Origin: Bradyrhizobium canariense | Lineage (GTDB): Bacteria; Pseudomonadota; Alphaproteobacteria; Rhizobiales; Xanthobacteraceae | Length of the DNA: 64,000 bases | Reading direction: 5' to 3' | Assembly (NCBI RefSeq): GCF_018130465.1 | Contig: NZ_JAFCKJ010000005.1 | Span: forward strand, 334,687 to 398,686 | Part shown: piece by piece, positions 43,553 through 55,264 of the stretch | How the letters are laid out: each line of letters begins with the position of its first letter | How positions within the stretch are numbered: position 1 is the first letter of the stretch | Translations under genes and position numbers: made by a program | Notes under the pieces: model-generated | Told to the model about the DNA's origin: nothing | Databases searched by the model: none | Seen by the model: the letters and a program-made list of their open reading frames with translations, nothing else

Positions 43553-43915
43553 TCAGATCATGCTGCCCGGCATGAAGCAGCGGATCGAGACGCCGAACGC
43601 GGTCTTCACCGGCCACACCATGGTGCGGCCGGCCCGGTTCGGCTCGGTGATCACGGCTTCGTCCGGCACCTCGACCCACTCGCCGTCGAGACGCACGCGA
43701 TAATGTCCGTTGTGCGAGTCCCAGTCGGGATCGGCGACGGCAAACCCATCCGCATCCGAACAGCACGGACCGAGATGGCTGCGCAGGCTGTCGAACCATG
43801 GCTTGAGGGGAGAGTCCGCGTAGCGGCCGTCGTCACGCCCGAGAGCGTTTCCGCCCCACAGCACGAACGGCGCCACCAGCAGCGCACGTCTCAGCGATAG
43901 CTTCAATCGATCCAT
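43553..43915 (-). CDS. Hypothetical secreted protein
   Basis: A 120-residue protein with a signal peptide (about residues 1-26). The mature part has a Cys pair (GPCCSDADG) and a pattern HNGHYRVRLDGEWVEVPDEAVITEPNRAGRTMVWP, ending IRCFMPGSMI. The same general pattern is common in Bradyrhizobium and Rhodopseudomonas secreted proteins without assigned function. Confidence 0.75.
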   Translation of the reverse strand: MDRLKLSLRRALLVAPFVLWGGNALGRDDGRYADSPLKPWFDSLRSHLGPCCSDADGFAVADPDWDSHNGHYRVRLDGEWVEVPDEAVITEPNRAGRTMVWPVKTAFGVSIRCFMPGSMI

Positions 43916-44136
43916 ATCGGCACCGATCAAATGCGAACTACCGGCCAGCCGCGCCAAGTAGCGGCAAGTTCGAAGTTCCACGCTTGCAAACATCCCGGCG
44001 GCTTCGTTGCCCCGGGTACATACGAGACTCGGAACTGTGATGAGCGAACACGGCTTTTTCGGACGAACCGGGTCATCCTCCCTGCCGTTAACGAGAATGT
44101 TATCGGCGGTCTGTGGAAATCCTGAAGGCGAACAGG

Positions 44137-44162
44137 AAAGGCGGCCCGAGGGCCGCCTTTTT
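44137..44162. terminator. Hairpin downstream of degP
   Basis: A perfect 11-bp stem AAAGGCGGCCC / GGGCCGCCTTT around GA. The T tract is longer on the plus strand, but it lies just past the degP stop codon and can serve the minus strand too. Confidence 0.75.
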
Positions 44163-44187
44163 GGATTTGCGCAGATCGACGTTCGCC

Positions 44188-45723
44188 TTATGCGAGCGGC
44201 ACCGCGACGAACCGGGTCGCCTGCGCGCTTCTGACCTGCAGCAGCACGCTGCGCTTGCCGGACGATTTCGCCTGCGCCAGCTCCGAACGGACGTCGCCGA
44301 TATTGGCGACGGCCTTGCCGCCGACATTGAGGATGACATCGCCGGTCTGGATGCCGCGCTGCCCGGCCGGACCTTCCGGATCGACTTCCGTGACGACGAC
44401 GCCTTTCTGGCCGGCGCCCTGGACGTCGCCGGCCGGAGCAAGGCTGAGCCCGAGACGCGGCGTGCCGGCATCTGGCTGCGTCTTGCCCTCGTCGGCTTTG
44501 GCCTGCCTCTCGTTCGGCAACTCGCCGAGCGCCAGCGTCACCGTCTTGCGGTCGCCCTTGTGGACGACATCGAGCTTCACGGACGTGCCCGGCGCCTGGG
44601 TGGCGATGGTGCGGGCGAGATCGCGGGAATCCTTGATCGCGGTGCCGTTGACGGCGGTGATGACGTCGCCCGCCTCGATGCCAGCCTTGGCCGCCGGGCT
44701 GCCGTCCTGCGGATTGTCGACGATCGCGCCGCGCGCTTCCTTGAGGCCGAGGCTGTCGGCGATATCCGATGTCACCGGCTGCACCTGCACGCCGAGCCAG
44801 CCGCGCGTCACCGCGCCCTTGTCCTTCAACTGTGCGACGACGAGCCTTGCGGTCGAGGCCGGAATGTCGAAGCCGATGCCGACCGAGCCGCCGGAGGGCG
44901 AGAAGATCGCGGTGTTCACCCCGATCACGTTGCCGTTCATGTCGAAGGCCGGACCGCCGGAATTGCCCTTGTTGATCGGCGCGTCGATCTGGATGAAATC
45001 GTCATAGGGACCGTTGCCAATGTCGCGACCGCTGGCCGACACGATGCCGGCGGTCACGGTGCCGCCGAGGCCGAAGGGATTGCCGACCGCGACCACCCAG
45101 TCGCCGATGCGAGGCTTCTGGTCGGAGAATTTGACGAACGGAAAATCCTTCTTGCCTTCGACCTTGATCAGCGCGAGATCGGTCTTCGGATCGGTACCGA
45201 CGACCTTTGCGGTGTAGGTCGTACCATCGTCCATCGTCACCTGCACCGACTCGGCGTGGTCGACGACATGGTTGTTGGTCACGGCATAACCGTCGGCGGA
45301 GATGAAGAAGCCGGAGCCCTCACCGGTGATGACCTGATGACGCTGGCGCGGCATGCTGTTCATGCCACCCTGGCCACGGAAGCCGAATTGCCGCAAGAAC
45401 TGGTCGGACGGCGCGTCCTCGTCCGAATCCATCCGGTTCTGTTGCAGCATCGCGCTCTTGTCGCTGTCCTGGTCGATCTTGACCCGCACCGAGATGACGG
45501 CGGGTTTGACCTTGCTGACGAGATCGCCGAAGCCCGGCGGTGTCGCGGCAGTCTCCGCGGCCTGGGCGGTCGCGATGAAGGAGGTCGCGCTGAACGGCGA
45601 GGAGCCGGGAGCAGTCGCCAGCACGGCCACGCCAAGCGCGGCCACGGTGCCGAGCAGCGCAAGCCGGCGCGGCCTCAGGATCTTGCGGGACGCGGTGGGG
45701 TCGGAATTGACGCGATCGTTCAT
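44188..45723 (-). CDS. degP: Do-family periplasmic serine protease (DegP/HtrA)
   Basis: The 511-residue protein has a signal/anchor (about residues 20-50), a trypsin-like domain (about 85-290) with His in VTNNHVVDH, Asp in PKTDLALI and Ser in NKGNSGGPAFD, and two PDZ domains (about 295-385 and 415-505). It degrades or refolds damaged envelope proteins. Start ATG 45723. The 5' leader carries a 10-bp inverted repeat (see 45734-45767). A universal stress gene is divergent from it. Confidence 0.94.
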   Translation of the reverse strand: MNDRVNSDPTASRKILRPRRLALLGTVAALGVAVLATAPGSSPFSATSFIATAQAAETAATPPGFGDLVSKVKPAVISVRVKIDQDSDKSAMLQQNRMDSDEDAPSDQFLRQFGFRGQGGMNSMPRQRHQVITGEGSGFFISADGYAVTNNHVVDHAESVQVTMDDGTTYTAKVVGTDPKTDLALIKVEGKKDFPFVKFSDQKPRIGDWVVAVGNPFGLGGTVTAGIVSASGRDIGNGPYDDFIQIDAPINKGNSGGPAFDMNGNVIGVNTAIFSPSGGSVGIGFDIPASTARLVVAQLKDKGAVTRGWLGVQVQPVTSDIADSLGLKEARGAIVDNPQDGSPAAKAGIEAGDVITAVNGTAIKDSRDLARTIATQAPGTSVKLDVVHKGDRKTVTLALGELPNERQAKADEGKTQPDAGTPRLGLSLAPAGDVQGAGQKGVVVTEVDPEGPAGQRGIQTGDVILNVGGKAVANIGDVRSELAQAKSSGKRSVLLQVRSAQATRFVAVPLA

Positions 45724-45733
45724 GTCGATATGT

Positions 45734-45767
45734 CCATGTTGGGTAAGTCGCCTTGCCCCCAACATGG
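45734..45767. promoter_or_regulatory. Inverted repeat in the degP leader
   Basis: CCATGTTGGG (45734-45743) and CCCAACATGG (45758-45767) are perfect inverse copies 14 bp apart, 11 bp upstream of the degP ATG. A binding site for a dimeric regulator or an RNA hairpin are both possible. Confidence 0.5.
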
Positions 45768-45933
45768 CGGTCGCCACCTTACGGCGTCCCGTCCACGCGA
45801 TTAAATCTTGGCAAAGTGGCGGGAGCCGGCGACACGGCCAAAAGTCGAGGCTGCACATTTGACGTAGCTCAACGCGGGTCCTGCCCGCCGTGAAAGATTG
45901 CGGTCACCGGATGATGTCCATCGGAGGCGCGTC

Positions 45934-46770
45934 ATGTACAAAGACATTCTCGTCCACATTCCCACCGAGCGCCCGATGCGCCCGGTGATCGACGGCTCGA
46001 TCTCGCTCGCAGCGGGCCTCAACGCCCATCTCGACGCAGTCGCAGCTGGTTATGTGGCAACCAGTGCAGCCTACGTCATGGAGGGCGGCGCCGCCGTGGC
46101 GGCGGTGTTCGAGATGGAGCGCGAAAGCGCAGTGGCGCGGGCCGAGGCGGCGCTCGCGGTGTTCAAGAGCGAAGCTGTGAACGCCGGCATTTCCTACACA
46201 TGCCACCCGCTCGCGACGATGCCCGCGGACGCGGCCGGCTTGCTCGGCGAGATGGCGCGGCTACACGATCTCAGCATCGTGCTCCAGCCTGATCCGGCGC
46301 AAAGCTCATTCGACAACGACGTGCCCCGGGAAATCCTGTTCCAGGCGGGCGGCCCGGTGCTTTTCCTGCCCTACACCTTCCATGGGACATTCAAGGCGAA
46401 ACGGATCGGAATCTGCTGGGACGGTAGCCGCCTCGCCGCGCGCGCCATGCGCGACGCCGCACCGTTCCTGGCCCGCGCCGAGGAGATCGTGATCATCACG
46501 ATCAACGAAACAGATGCCGTTCCCGACGAAGTCTCGACGCGCAATCTGGCAAGGCATCTCGGCCGCCGCGGACTGTCGACCCGCACGGTCAACCTGTCGG
46601 CGGCGCGCTCCGACATTCAGCCGACCATGCTGTCGCTGGCAGCCGATGAGAGCCTCGATCTTCTGGTCATGGGCGGCTACGGCCATTCGCGATTGCAGGA
46701 GCGGGTCCTCGGCGGCGTCACCCGCGCCATGCTCGAAGCCATGACGGTCCCGACGCTGATGTCGCACTAA
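45934..46770 (+). CDS. Universal stress protein, tandem-domain type
   Basis: The 278-residue protein has two UspA-like halves: residues 1-140 (starting MYKDILVHIPT, degenerate) and 145-278 (starting RIGICWDGSRLAARAMRDA, with the ATP-loop-like GGYGHSRLQERVLGGVTRAML). The second half keeps the nucleotide-binding pattern G-x2-G-x9-G. Such proteins accumulate in starvation and oxidative stress. The ATG follows GGAGG. Confidence 0.9.
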   Translation: MYKDILVHIPTERPMRPVIDGSISLAAGLNAHLDAVAAGYVATSAAYVMEGGAAVAAVFEMERESAVARAEAALAVFKSEAVNAGISYTCHPLATMPADAAGLLGEMARLHDLSIVLQPDPAQSSFDNDVPREILFQAGGPVLFLPYTFHGTFKAKRIGICWDGSRLAARAMRDAAPFLARAEEIVIITINETDAVPDEVSTRNLARHLGRRGLSTRTVNLSAARSDIQPTMLSLAADESLDLLVMGGYGHSRLQERVLGGVTRAMLEAMTVPTLMSH

Positions 46771-46885
46771 TCGAGGGATGATCCACGTCGGGCCATCACA
46801 AGCCCTTGTCGTTCGGGCTGGCAACCGCGTCCTTGAGCGGTGCCAAAGGTTGTCCGTCGATGACCCGCCGGCAAGTTGGACGTCT

Positions 46886-47098
46886 TCACGCCGCGGCGGG
46901 AGTCTCCCATGCCGCGGCTGCGATGGCGTCCTCGTCGTGTTGCGCATTGCACGCGTCGAAATGCGCCTTCAGCGCGATCTCGGCGAGATATTCGAAATGT
47001 TCGGCCTGGCCGAGCAGTTCCCAGTTCTGGAGCGGCCGGTAGGCGGCCTGCTGACGACAGAGGGACGCCAGCGCGCGGTAGCGACGTACGTTCTCCAT
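46886..47098 (-). CDS. Small helical protein, ENVRRYR family, copy 1
   Basis: A 70-residue protein (MENVRRYRALASLCRQQAAY and onward, ending WETPAAA) preceded by GGAGGG. It is a clear paralogue of the product at 60578-60787: both share ENVRRYR, ASL, RQ, AA, RP, W and LL at the same spacing. Predicted two-helix protein, function unknown. Confidence 0.72.
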   Translation of the reverse strand: MENVRRYRALASLCRQQAAYRPLQNWELLGQAEHFEYLAEIALKAHFDACNAQHDEDAIAAAAWETPAAA

Positions 47099-47280
47099 GA
47101 GACCCTCCCTCGCATTCACAGAGCTTATTGCTCTTCTTTGCGTCAGGGCGATGGCGGTTGTGCAAAAGATTTGCTGCGACCGCAGCGCGCCTGCTCGGTT
47201 GTTTCTAGGAAGTAGGTATTCAGGCGAAAGTTCCAATCCGCGCGGACTCGACGCTTCGGAACCCTACCGCGGGCCAATGG

Positions 47281-49152
47281 CTAGGCGTAGAGGCGCCGCT
47301 CCACGGTGACGCCGACGAGATCGAGATAGCGCCCGATCAGGTCGGGCCGGCCGATGAGATAGCCCTGCATCTCCTCGCAGGCCTCGCGCGCCAGGAAGGC
47401 ACGCTGAGCTTCCGTTTCCACCCCCTCGGCGACGACCGGCATATTCAGGGCGTGCGCGAGGCTCAGAACCGCGCGAACGATCTCGGCCGATTGCGGGCTC
47501 GCCTCGAGATTGGAGATAAAGCTGCGATCGATCTTGATCTTGTCGAACGGGAACGACTGGAGATAGGACAGCGATGAGTAGCCGGTGCCGAAATCGTCCA
47601 TCGCAATGCGGATGCCGAGCGCCTTCAGCCGCCGCAGCAGATTGAGCGCGCGGGTGAAATCGCCGATCAGCACGCCCTCGGTAATCTCGACCTCGAGCCG
47701 CGTCGGGGCAAGCCCCGTCTCCAGCAGGATCTGGTGGATCGAGCCTTCGAGGTCGCCAGCCTGGAACTGGACCGGCGACAGATTGACCGCCACCTGCAAC
47801 GGCCGCGGCCACGACGCCGCCTCGCGGCACGCTTCGCGCAGGACCCACTCGCCAATCTCAATGATCAGACCGTTCTCCTCGGCCAGCGGAATGAACTGGT
47901 CGGGCGGCACGAAGCCCCGCGTCGGGTGGTTCCAGCGCAGCAGCGCCTCGAAGCCGATGACCTCGCCGTCCATCCGCGCCTGCGGCTGGAAGTAGACCAG
48001 GAGCTGGTTCTGCTCCAGCGCCTGCCGCAGATCGTGCACCAGCAACCTGCGGTCGCGGAGCTCCTGGTCCATCTCGGATTCGAAGAAACACACCCTGCCC
48101 CGGCCCTCGCGCTTGGCGCGATAGAGCGCGGAATCGGCGTTTGCGAGCAGCGTTGCCGCATCCGCGCCGTCATCCGGATAGAGTGCGATGCCGACGCTCA
48201 GGCCGACACGTGAGAGATAATCGTCGACCGCGAGCTCGTTGCCGATCGCCTCGACCAGGCGTTCACCGAGCCCCAGCACCTCTTCGCGGCAGACATCGTC
48301 CGGCATCAGGATCATGAACTCGTCACCGCCGATGCGGGCGACGAAAGCGCCATCGGATTCCGCGGCAAGCCGCTCGGCCGCAGCCCGCATCAGCATGTCG
48401 CCGACGGGATGACCGAACACGTCGTTGACCTCCTTGAAGCGGTCGAGATCGAGGCTCAGTACCGCAAAACTGGTCGGCGCTTTCTGCGCCCGCTCCAGCC
48501 GCTCGCTCAGCTCCGCGTTGAAGGCGCTGCGGTTCGGCAGATCGGTCAACGCATCATGATGCGCTAGATGACTGATCCGCTCCTGGTTCGTGATCCGCTC
48601 CGTGACGTCCTCGATCACGCCGACCAAATATTGCGGCGCGCCGTTGCCGTCCCTGATCAGCAGCTTGCGCGAATTGACGACACGATCGTGTCCCTTGACT
48701 CCGACTTCGAGCAGATGCCCTTCCAGGAACATCGGCGTGCCGCTATCCACGACGCGGCGATCCTGCTCGCTGACGACGCGAGCGATCCCCTCCGGGAAAA
48801 TCTGCTCGGGAATCTTGCCCAGCATCTCTTCGCGGGGCATTCCGTAATATTCTTCACCGGCACGGTTGAGCAGGACGTAGCGGGAGTCCTTCGCATCCTT
48901 GGCGAACACCGCGATCGGGATGTTTTCGATGATGCTGTCGAGGAATTCGCGCGCCCGCAGCAGATCCTGCTCGGCGCGCTGGTGCGTCTGCTCGAGCTCA
49001 TCGATCATCAGCGTGATTGCACGGTCGGTGCGCCGGCGATCGCTGTCGCCCTCGTCATAAGCAGCGCTGACGAGCTCGCCGAGCCTGGTCAGATCGACCT
49101 GCCCGGACTCGTCCGTCGCCTGGCGAATCTGTCGTGCCAAGAGGCGATGCAT
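47281..49152 (-). CDS. PAS-GGDEF-EAL protein (cyclic-di-GMP turnover)
   Basis: The 623-residue protein has a coiled-coil/PAS region (about residues 45-190), a GGDEF domain (about 195-355) with intact RIGGDEF, and an EAL domain (about 370-610) with FEALLRW, the metal-site DDFGTGYSSLSYL and AEGVETE. Both catalytic sets appear intact, so it may make and degrade cyclic-di-GMP. The ATG 49152 lies 2 bp after the stop of the FIST gene, a strongly coupled arrangement. A TTG two codons earlier is the other possible start. Confidence 0.94.
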   Translation of the reverse strand: MHRLLARQIRQATDESGQVDLTRLGELVSAAYDEGDSDRRRTDRAITLMIDELEQTHQRAEQDLLRAREFLDSIIENIPIAVFAKDAKDSRYVLLNRAGEEYYGMPREEMLGKIPEQIFPEGIARVVSEQDRRVVDSGTPMFLEGHLLEVGVKGHDRVVNSRKLLIRDGNGAPQYLVGVIEDVTERITNQERISHLAHHDALTDLPNRSAFNAELSERLERAQKAPTSFAVLSLDLDRFKEVNDVFGHPVGDMLMRAAAERLAAESDGAFVARIGGDEFMILMPDDVCREEVLGLGERLVEAIGNELAVDDYLSRVGLSVGIALYPDDGADAATLLANADSALYRAKREGRGRVCFFESEMDQELRDRRLLVHDLRQALEQNQLLVYFQPQARMDGEVIGFEALLRWNHPTRGFVPPDQFIPLAEENGLIIEIGEWVLREACREAASWPRPLQVAVNLSPVQFQAGDLEGSIHQILLETGLAPTRLEVEITEGVLIGDFTRALNLLRRLKALGIRIAMDDFGTGYSSLSYLQSFPFDKIKIDRSFISNLEASPQSAEIVRAVLSLAHALNMPVVAEGVETEAQRAFLAREACEEMQGYLIGRPDLIGRYLDLVGVTVERRLYA

Positions 49153-49154
49153 GG

Positions 49155-50306
49155 TCAAACGGCCGCCTCCGCGATCATCGTGACGGTCATGGTCTGATTG
49201 TGCAGCTCGGAGCGGCCGGACGCCGCGGGCGGCGCGATCTCGCCATAGGAGTAGAAGCCAATCCGGACGACGTCCTCGCCGAGCTCGGCGGCAACGGCAT
49301 CCAGCTCATCCTGCGTGCGCTGCCCCATGACCTTGCGGCGTCCGGTGCAGCTGACCAGGATCGCGAGCTTGTCGCCCCCAATCCCACCGGAAAGCGCATT
49401 GCGCGCCTGCCTGCCGGCCTCGCCAGCGCCGGCGGCGAGGCTGTCGAAATTGGCGCGCATCAGCTGCGCGGTGCATCCTTCAGGAATGTCCGCTGCAAAC
49501 GTCAGTGCGCGGGTGCTGTGGTCCACCGCAAAGACGGAGCGCACGATCTGCCGATCCGGCTCGGCTTCGTCGTGAATGCGCAAAGGAAATGCGAGACCCG
49601 AGCTCGGCATCGCCGCGGCCTCCTCCTCACCGAGATAGCGGGTGTAGAGGTCCAGCGGCGGCTCGCCGTCGAGTTCCGCCACCACAGAACCATTCGACTT
49701 CGTCACCTTGCGCCGCGGGCCGAATACATCCCAGCCACCCGCGCAGCCATGCGCGATGCGGAAGGAGGCGCCGTAGAATCCGATTGCGGCAACTCGGTTT
49801 GGTGACGGCTCGCCGTCGGCCCCGACCAATGTCTGCTCCAGCCTGGTGCCGTCGCCGGCCAATCCGCCGGTCACCAGCAAGTCCGGCCCCAGCACCTCCG
49901 TGATCCCGGCAATCAGCTCGTTGCCGTTCACGTTCAATCCGTCGGAGAGGACGAACACACCCGCAAGATCCGCGGCCGCCACCTGGCGCGCGAGACGCAC
50001 GCCGCAGGCTCGCGAGGCATCGCGGGATTCGAGCGTCTCGTGGACGAGGCGCACCTGCGTATGCGCGAACCGCAGGGCGACGGCGACGATTTCTTCGTCG
50101 GAGATATCGTCTCCGTGGATCTGACCGCCGGTGCTGCAACCGACGATATGGCTGTCGGGATAGAGACCGCGCAGCTCGCGATAACGCCCACCGTCCGCCA
50201 ATCCATCGCGGCTGCCGAAATAAAGCACGACCTGGGCAGGCTCGCGCAGAGCGTTCGCTCCGCGCCAGCCCTGGGCAGCATTCCAGTGGAGATATTGAAT
50301 CTGCAT
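49155..50306 (-). CDS. FIST-domain sensor protein
   Basis: The 383-residue protein comprises a FIST N-terminal domain (about residues 30-215) and a FIST C-terminal domain (about 220-360). Signatures are VVLYFGSRDGLADGGRYRELRGLYPDSHIVGCSTGGQI, FVLSDGLNVNGNELI and CTGRRKVMGQRTQDEL. FIST domains are predicted small-ligand (amino-acid) sensors. Here the protein stands alone with no output domain. It is coupled to the PAS-GGDEF-EAL gene, which is probably its output partner. Start ATG 50306 is preferred over one 10 codons upstream. Confidence 0.88.
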   Translation of the reverse strand: MQIQYLHWNAAQGWRGANALREPAQVVLYFGSRDGLADGGRYRELRGLYPDSHIVGCSTGGQIHGDDISDEEIVAVALRFAHTQVRLVHETLESRDASRACGVRLARQVAAADLAGVFVLSDGLNVNGNELIAGITEVLGPDLLVTGGLAGDGTRLEQTLVGADGEPSPNRVAAIGFYGASFRIAHGCAGGWDVFGPRRKVTKSNGSVVAELDGEPPLDLYTRYLGEEEAAAMPSSGLAFPLRIHDEAEPDRQIVRSVFAVDHSTRALTFAADIPEGCTAQLMRANFDSLAAGAGEAGRQARNALSGGIGGDKLAILVSCTGRRKVMGQRTQDELDAVAAELGEDVVRIGFYSYGEIAPPAASGRSELHNQTMTVTMIAEAAV

Positions 50307-50485
50307 CCCACACGCCTTCTGCGGTCTTTGAACCACAGATTGTGGCGCGGCGCATTGCCTCGCCGTTAACCGGGAGCCGGCTTCACCACCGTTGGTTACC
50401 CCGGCATGAAATAGCTCGCCGGTTTGCGCCCGATTCTCCGTAAGTCCCCGGAGGTAAATTGCACACGCGCGATGACCCCCGTAGT

Positions 50486-51223
50486 CTACCGGATGAGCGC
50501 GGGCTCGCCGGCTCGCATCGTATGCGCTGAACTATGTTGCAGCTTCGGAACCCTGCCGGCTTCCGCAGCAGCGCGGATGGCCGCGATGTTGCCGGCATAA
50601 TCCGCGCTGCTCTTGCCACGAAACACCGCGGAACCCGCCACGAGCGTATCGGCGCCCGCAGCGGCCACGGCAGCGGCATTGTCGCGCGTGATGCCGCCGT
50701 CAACCTCGAGCCGGATCGGCCGGTCGCCGATCATGCTTCGAATGCGCCCGATCTTCTCGAGCTGGGACTCGAGGAAGGACTGGCCGCCAAAGCCCGGATT
50801 GACCGTCATCACCAGGACGAGGTCGAGACGATCGAGCACGTATTCGATCGCGCTTGCGGGAGTAGCGGGACACAGGCTGACACCGGCTTTCTTGCCGAGA
50901 GCGCGGATGGCCTGAAGCGAGCGATCGAGGTGCGGACCGGCTTCGGCATGAACCGTGATGAGATCCGCGCCGGCCTTCGCGAACGCTTCGAGATAGGGAT
51001 CGGCCGGCGCGATCATGAGATGCACGTCGAACATTCTCTTCGTCAGCGGCCGGATCGCCTTGATGACGTCTGCGCCATAACTGATGTTCGGGACGAAATG
51101 CCCGTCCATGACGTCGCAATGAATCCAGTCGGCGCCCGCCGCGTCGATCGCCACGATCTCCTCGCCGAGACGCGCGAAATCCGCAGCCAGGATCGAAGGC
51201 GCGATGAGGATTTCTCTCGTCAT
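50486..51223 (-). CDS. cbbE: Ribulose-phosphate 3-epimerase
   Basis: This enzyme interconverts ribulose 5-phosphate and xylulose 5-phosphate in the Calvin and pentose-phosphate cycles. The 245-residue TIM barrel has [32 protein letters not shown] (metal and acid-base residues), [23 protein letters not shown] and the phosphate site [12 protein letters not shown]. It is the last gene of the cbb operon; its ATG overlaps the cbbX stop codon (ATGA). The C-terminal 25 residues are longer than typical. It may also be named rpe. Confidence 0.95.
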   Translation of the reverse strand: MTREILIAPSILAADFARLGEEIVAIDAAGADWIHCDVMDGHFVPNISYGADVIKAIRPLTKRMFDVHLMIAPADPYLEAFAKAGADLITVHAEAGPHLDRSLQAIRALGKKAGVSLCPATPASAIEYVLDRLDLVLVMTVNPGFGGQSFLESQLEKIGRIRSMIGDRPIRLEVDGGITRDNAAAVAAAGADTLVAGSAVFRGKSSADYAGNIAAIRAAAEAGRVPKLQHSSAHTMRAGEPALIR

Positions 51224-52155
51224 GGCTTCGCACTCCTCTGCGCGTCCGCACCGCCGCTGAAGACGCGGCTCGCCAGGACGTCCATGGGATCGATGGTTTC
51301 GAGATCGGCGATATCGAGCATGCGGTCGAGATCGGACACCAGGCGATCGGCCTGCCGCAGCCGGATGCGGTCGACGGCGTTGCGGATCGAGCGCGCATTC
51401 GAGAAGAACGGCTGGGTCCGGCGCAGCGCGATGTATTTCTCGAAAGCCTCGCGCGCCGCCGCCGAGAAGCGATAGCCCCGCTCCGTCAGCATCAACTCGG
51501 CGATGACGAGCAGCTCGGCTTCCGCATAGTCCGGAAAGTCGATGTGGTGCGCGATCCGCGAGCGGAAGCCGGGATTGGAGGCGAAGAAGTTCGTCATCCG
51601 CTCGCCATAGCCGGCAAGGATCACGACGAGGTCCTCGCGCTGGTTCTCCATCACCTGGAGCAGAATCTCGATCGCCTCCTGGCCGTAGTCGCGTTCGTTG
51701 TCCGGCCGGTGCAGATAATAGGCCTCGTCGATGAACAGCACGCCGCCCATCGCCTTCTTCAGGATCTCCTTGGTCTTCGGCGCGGTGTGGCCGATATACT
51801 GGCCGACGAGATCGTCGCGCGTCACCGAGATCACCTGCCCGCGCCGCACGAAGCCGAGGCCGTGCAGGATCTTTGCCATGCGCAGCGCGACGGTCGTCTT
51901 GCCGGTGCCGGGATTGCCGGTGAACGACATGTGCAGCGTCGGCGGCGACGAAGCCAATCCCGCACGCTGCCGGATACGTTCGATCAGTAAGAGCGACGCG
52001 ATCTGGCGCACGCGGCTCTTCACCGGCTTCAATCCGATCAGCTCCCGCTCGAGCTGGTGCAGCGTGCCGGTGATACCGGCTTCTTCGGCCTCCTTGCGGA
52101 GATCGAAACTGGTCTCGCCGGACTCAGTGGTCATGGCGTGGGGAACATCCAGCAT
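51220..52155 (-). CDS. cbbX: CbbX, red-type RuBisCO activase (AAA+)
   Basis: CbbX is the AAA+ motor that removes inhibitory sugar phosphates from red-type RuBisCO. The 311-residue product has Walker A GNPGTGKT (residues 80-87), Walker [11 protein letters not shown], and the family sequence [16 protein letters not shown]. The ATG at 52155 has GAGGTG just before it; a second ATG 7 codons on lacks a ribosome site. It lies between cbbS and cbbE, and the form IC large and small subunits upstream are its expected substrate. Confidence 0.96.
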   Translation of the reverse strand: MLDVPHAMTTESGETSFDLRKEAEEAGITGTLHQLERELIGLKPVKSRVRQIASLLLIERIRQRAGLASSPPTLHMSFTGNPGTGKTTVALRMAKILHGLGFVRRGQVISVTRDDLVGQYIGHTAPKTKEILKKAMGGVLFIDEAYYLHRPDNERDYGQEAIEILLQVMENQREDLVVILAGYGERMTNFFASNPGFRSRIAHHIDFPDYAEAELLVIAELMLTERGYRFSAAAREAFEKYIALRRTQPFFSNARSIRNAVDRIRLRQADRLVSDLDRMLDIADLETIDPMDVLASRVFSGGADAQRSAKP

Positions 52156-52253
52156 CGGCACCTCGAAGAAAAGGGCTTCGCCGCGGGGGAGCGGCGAAGC
52201 AGTGGTCCGCCAAGGAAACGGAGCAGGGAGTGCTCCGCGCGGAGGAGGATGAC

Positions 52254-52661
52254 TTAGGTTGGCGCGTGCGCGGGCTGCCGGCGCACGGTGCTGTACCGGA
52301 TCGCGCGCCCGCCCACCTCCTGCCGCACCAGCTCGAACTCGGCCTCCTGCGGTGGACGGTTGACGATGAACGAGATCCGCACCGATTCCCAGCCATGGCT
52401 GGAGTCGAAGCCGCTGAGGCGGATGTAGCGGTCGCCATACACTCTGCGGCATTCGGCGAGCTCCATCATCACGCCGGCGGCGTCCTGGAGATCGAACATC
52501 GGCAGGCCCCACATCTCCCAATAGGTGTTGCGGGGATGCGGATCGTCGGTGAACTCGATGTTCACCGCCCAGCCATTGGTCAGGCAATACTGCACCTGTT
52601 TGGTGATCTGGTCGTCGGTCAGATCGGGCAGGAACGAGAAGCAGCCTTGGGTCAGCTTCAT
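52254..52661 (-). CDS. cbbS: RuBisCO small subunit, form IC
   Basis: The 135-residue small subunit starts [19 protein letters not shown], typical of red-type enzymes, and continues with the C-terminal extension ([24 protein letters not shown]) that forms the beta-hairpin of red-type small subunits. It assembles as L8S8 with CbbL. GAGGAG lies before the ATG. It is 11 bp from cbbL. Confidence 0.97.
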   Translation of the reverse strand: MKLTQGCFSFLPDLTDDQITKQVQYCLTNGWAVNIEFTDDPHPRNTYWEMWGLPMFDLQDAAGVMMELAECRRVYGDRYIRLSGFDSSHGWESVRISFIVNRPPQEAEFELVRQEVGGRAIRYSTVRRQPAHAPT

Positions 52662-52672
52662 GTCAAATCTCC

Positions 52673-55250
<2,578 letters not shown>

Positions 55251-55264
55251 GACAAATCCTCCTG

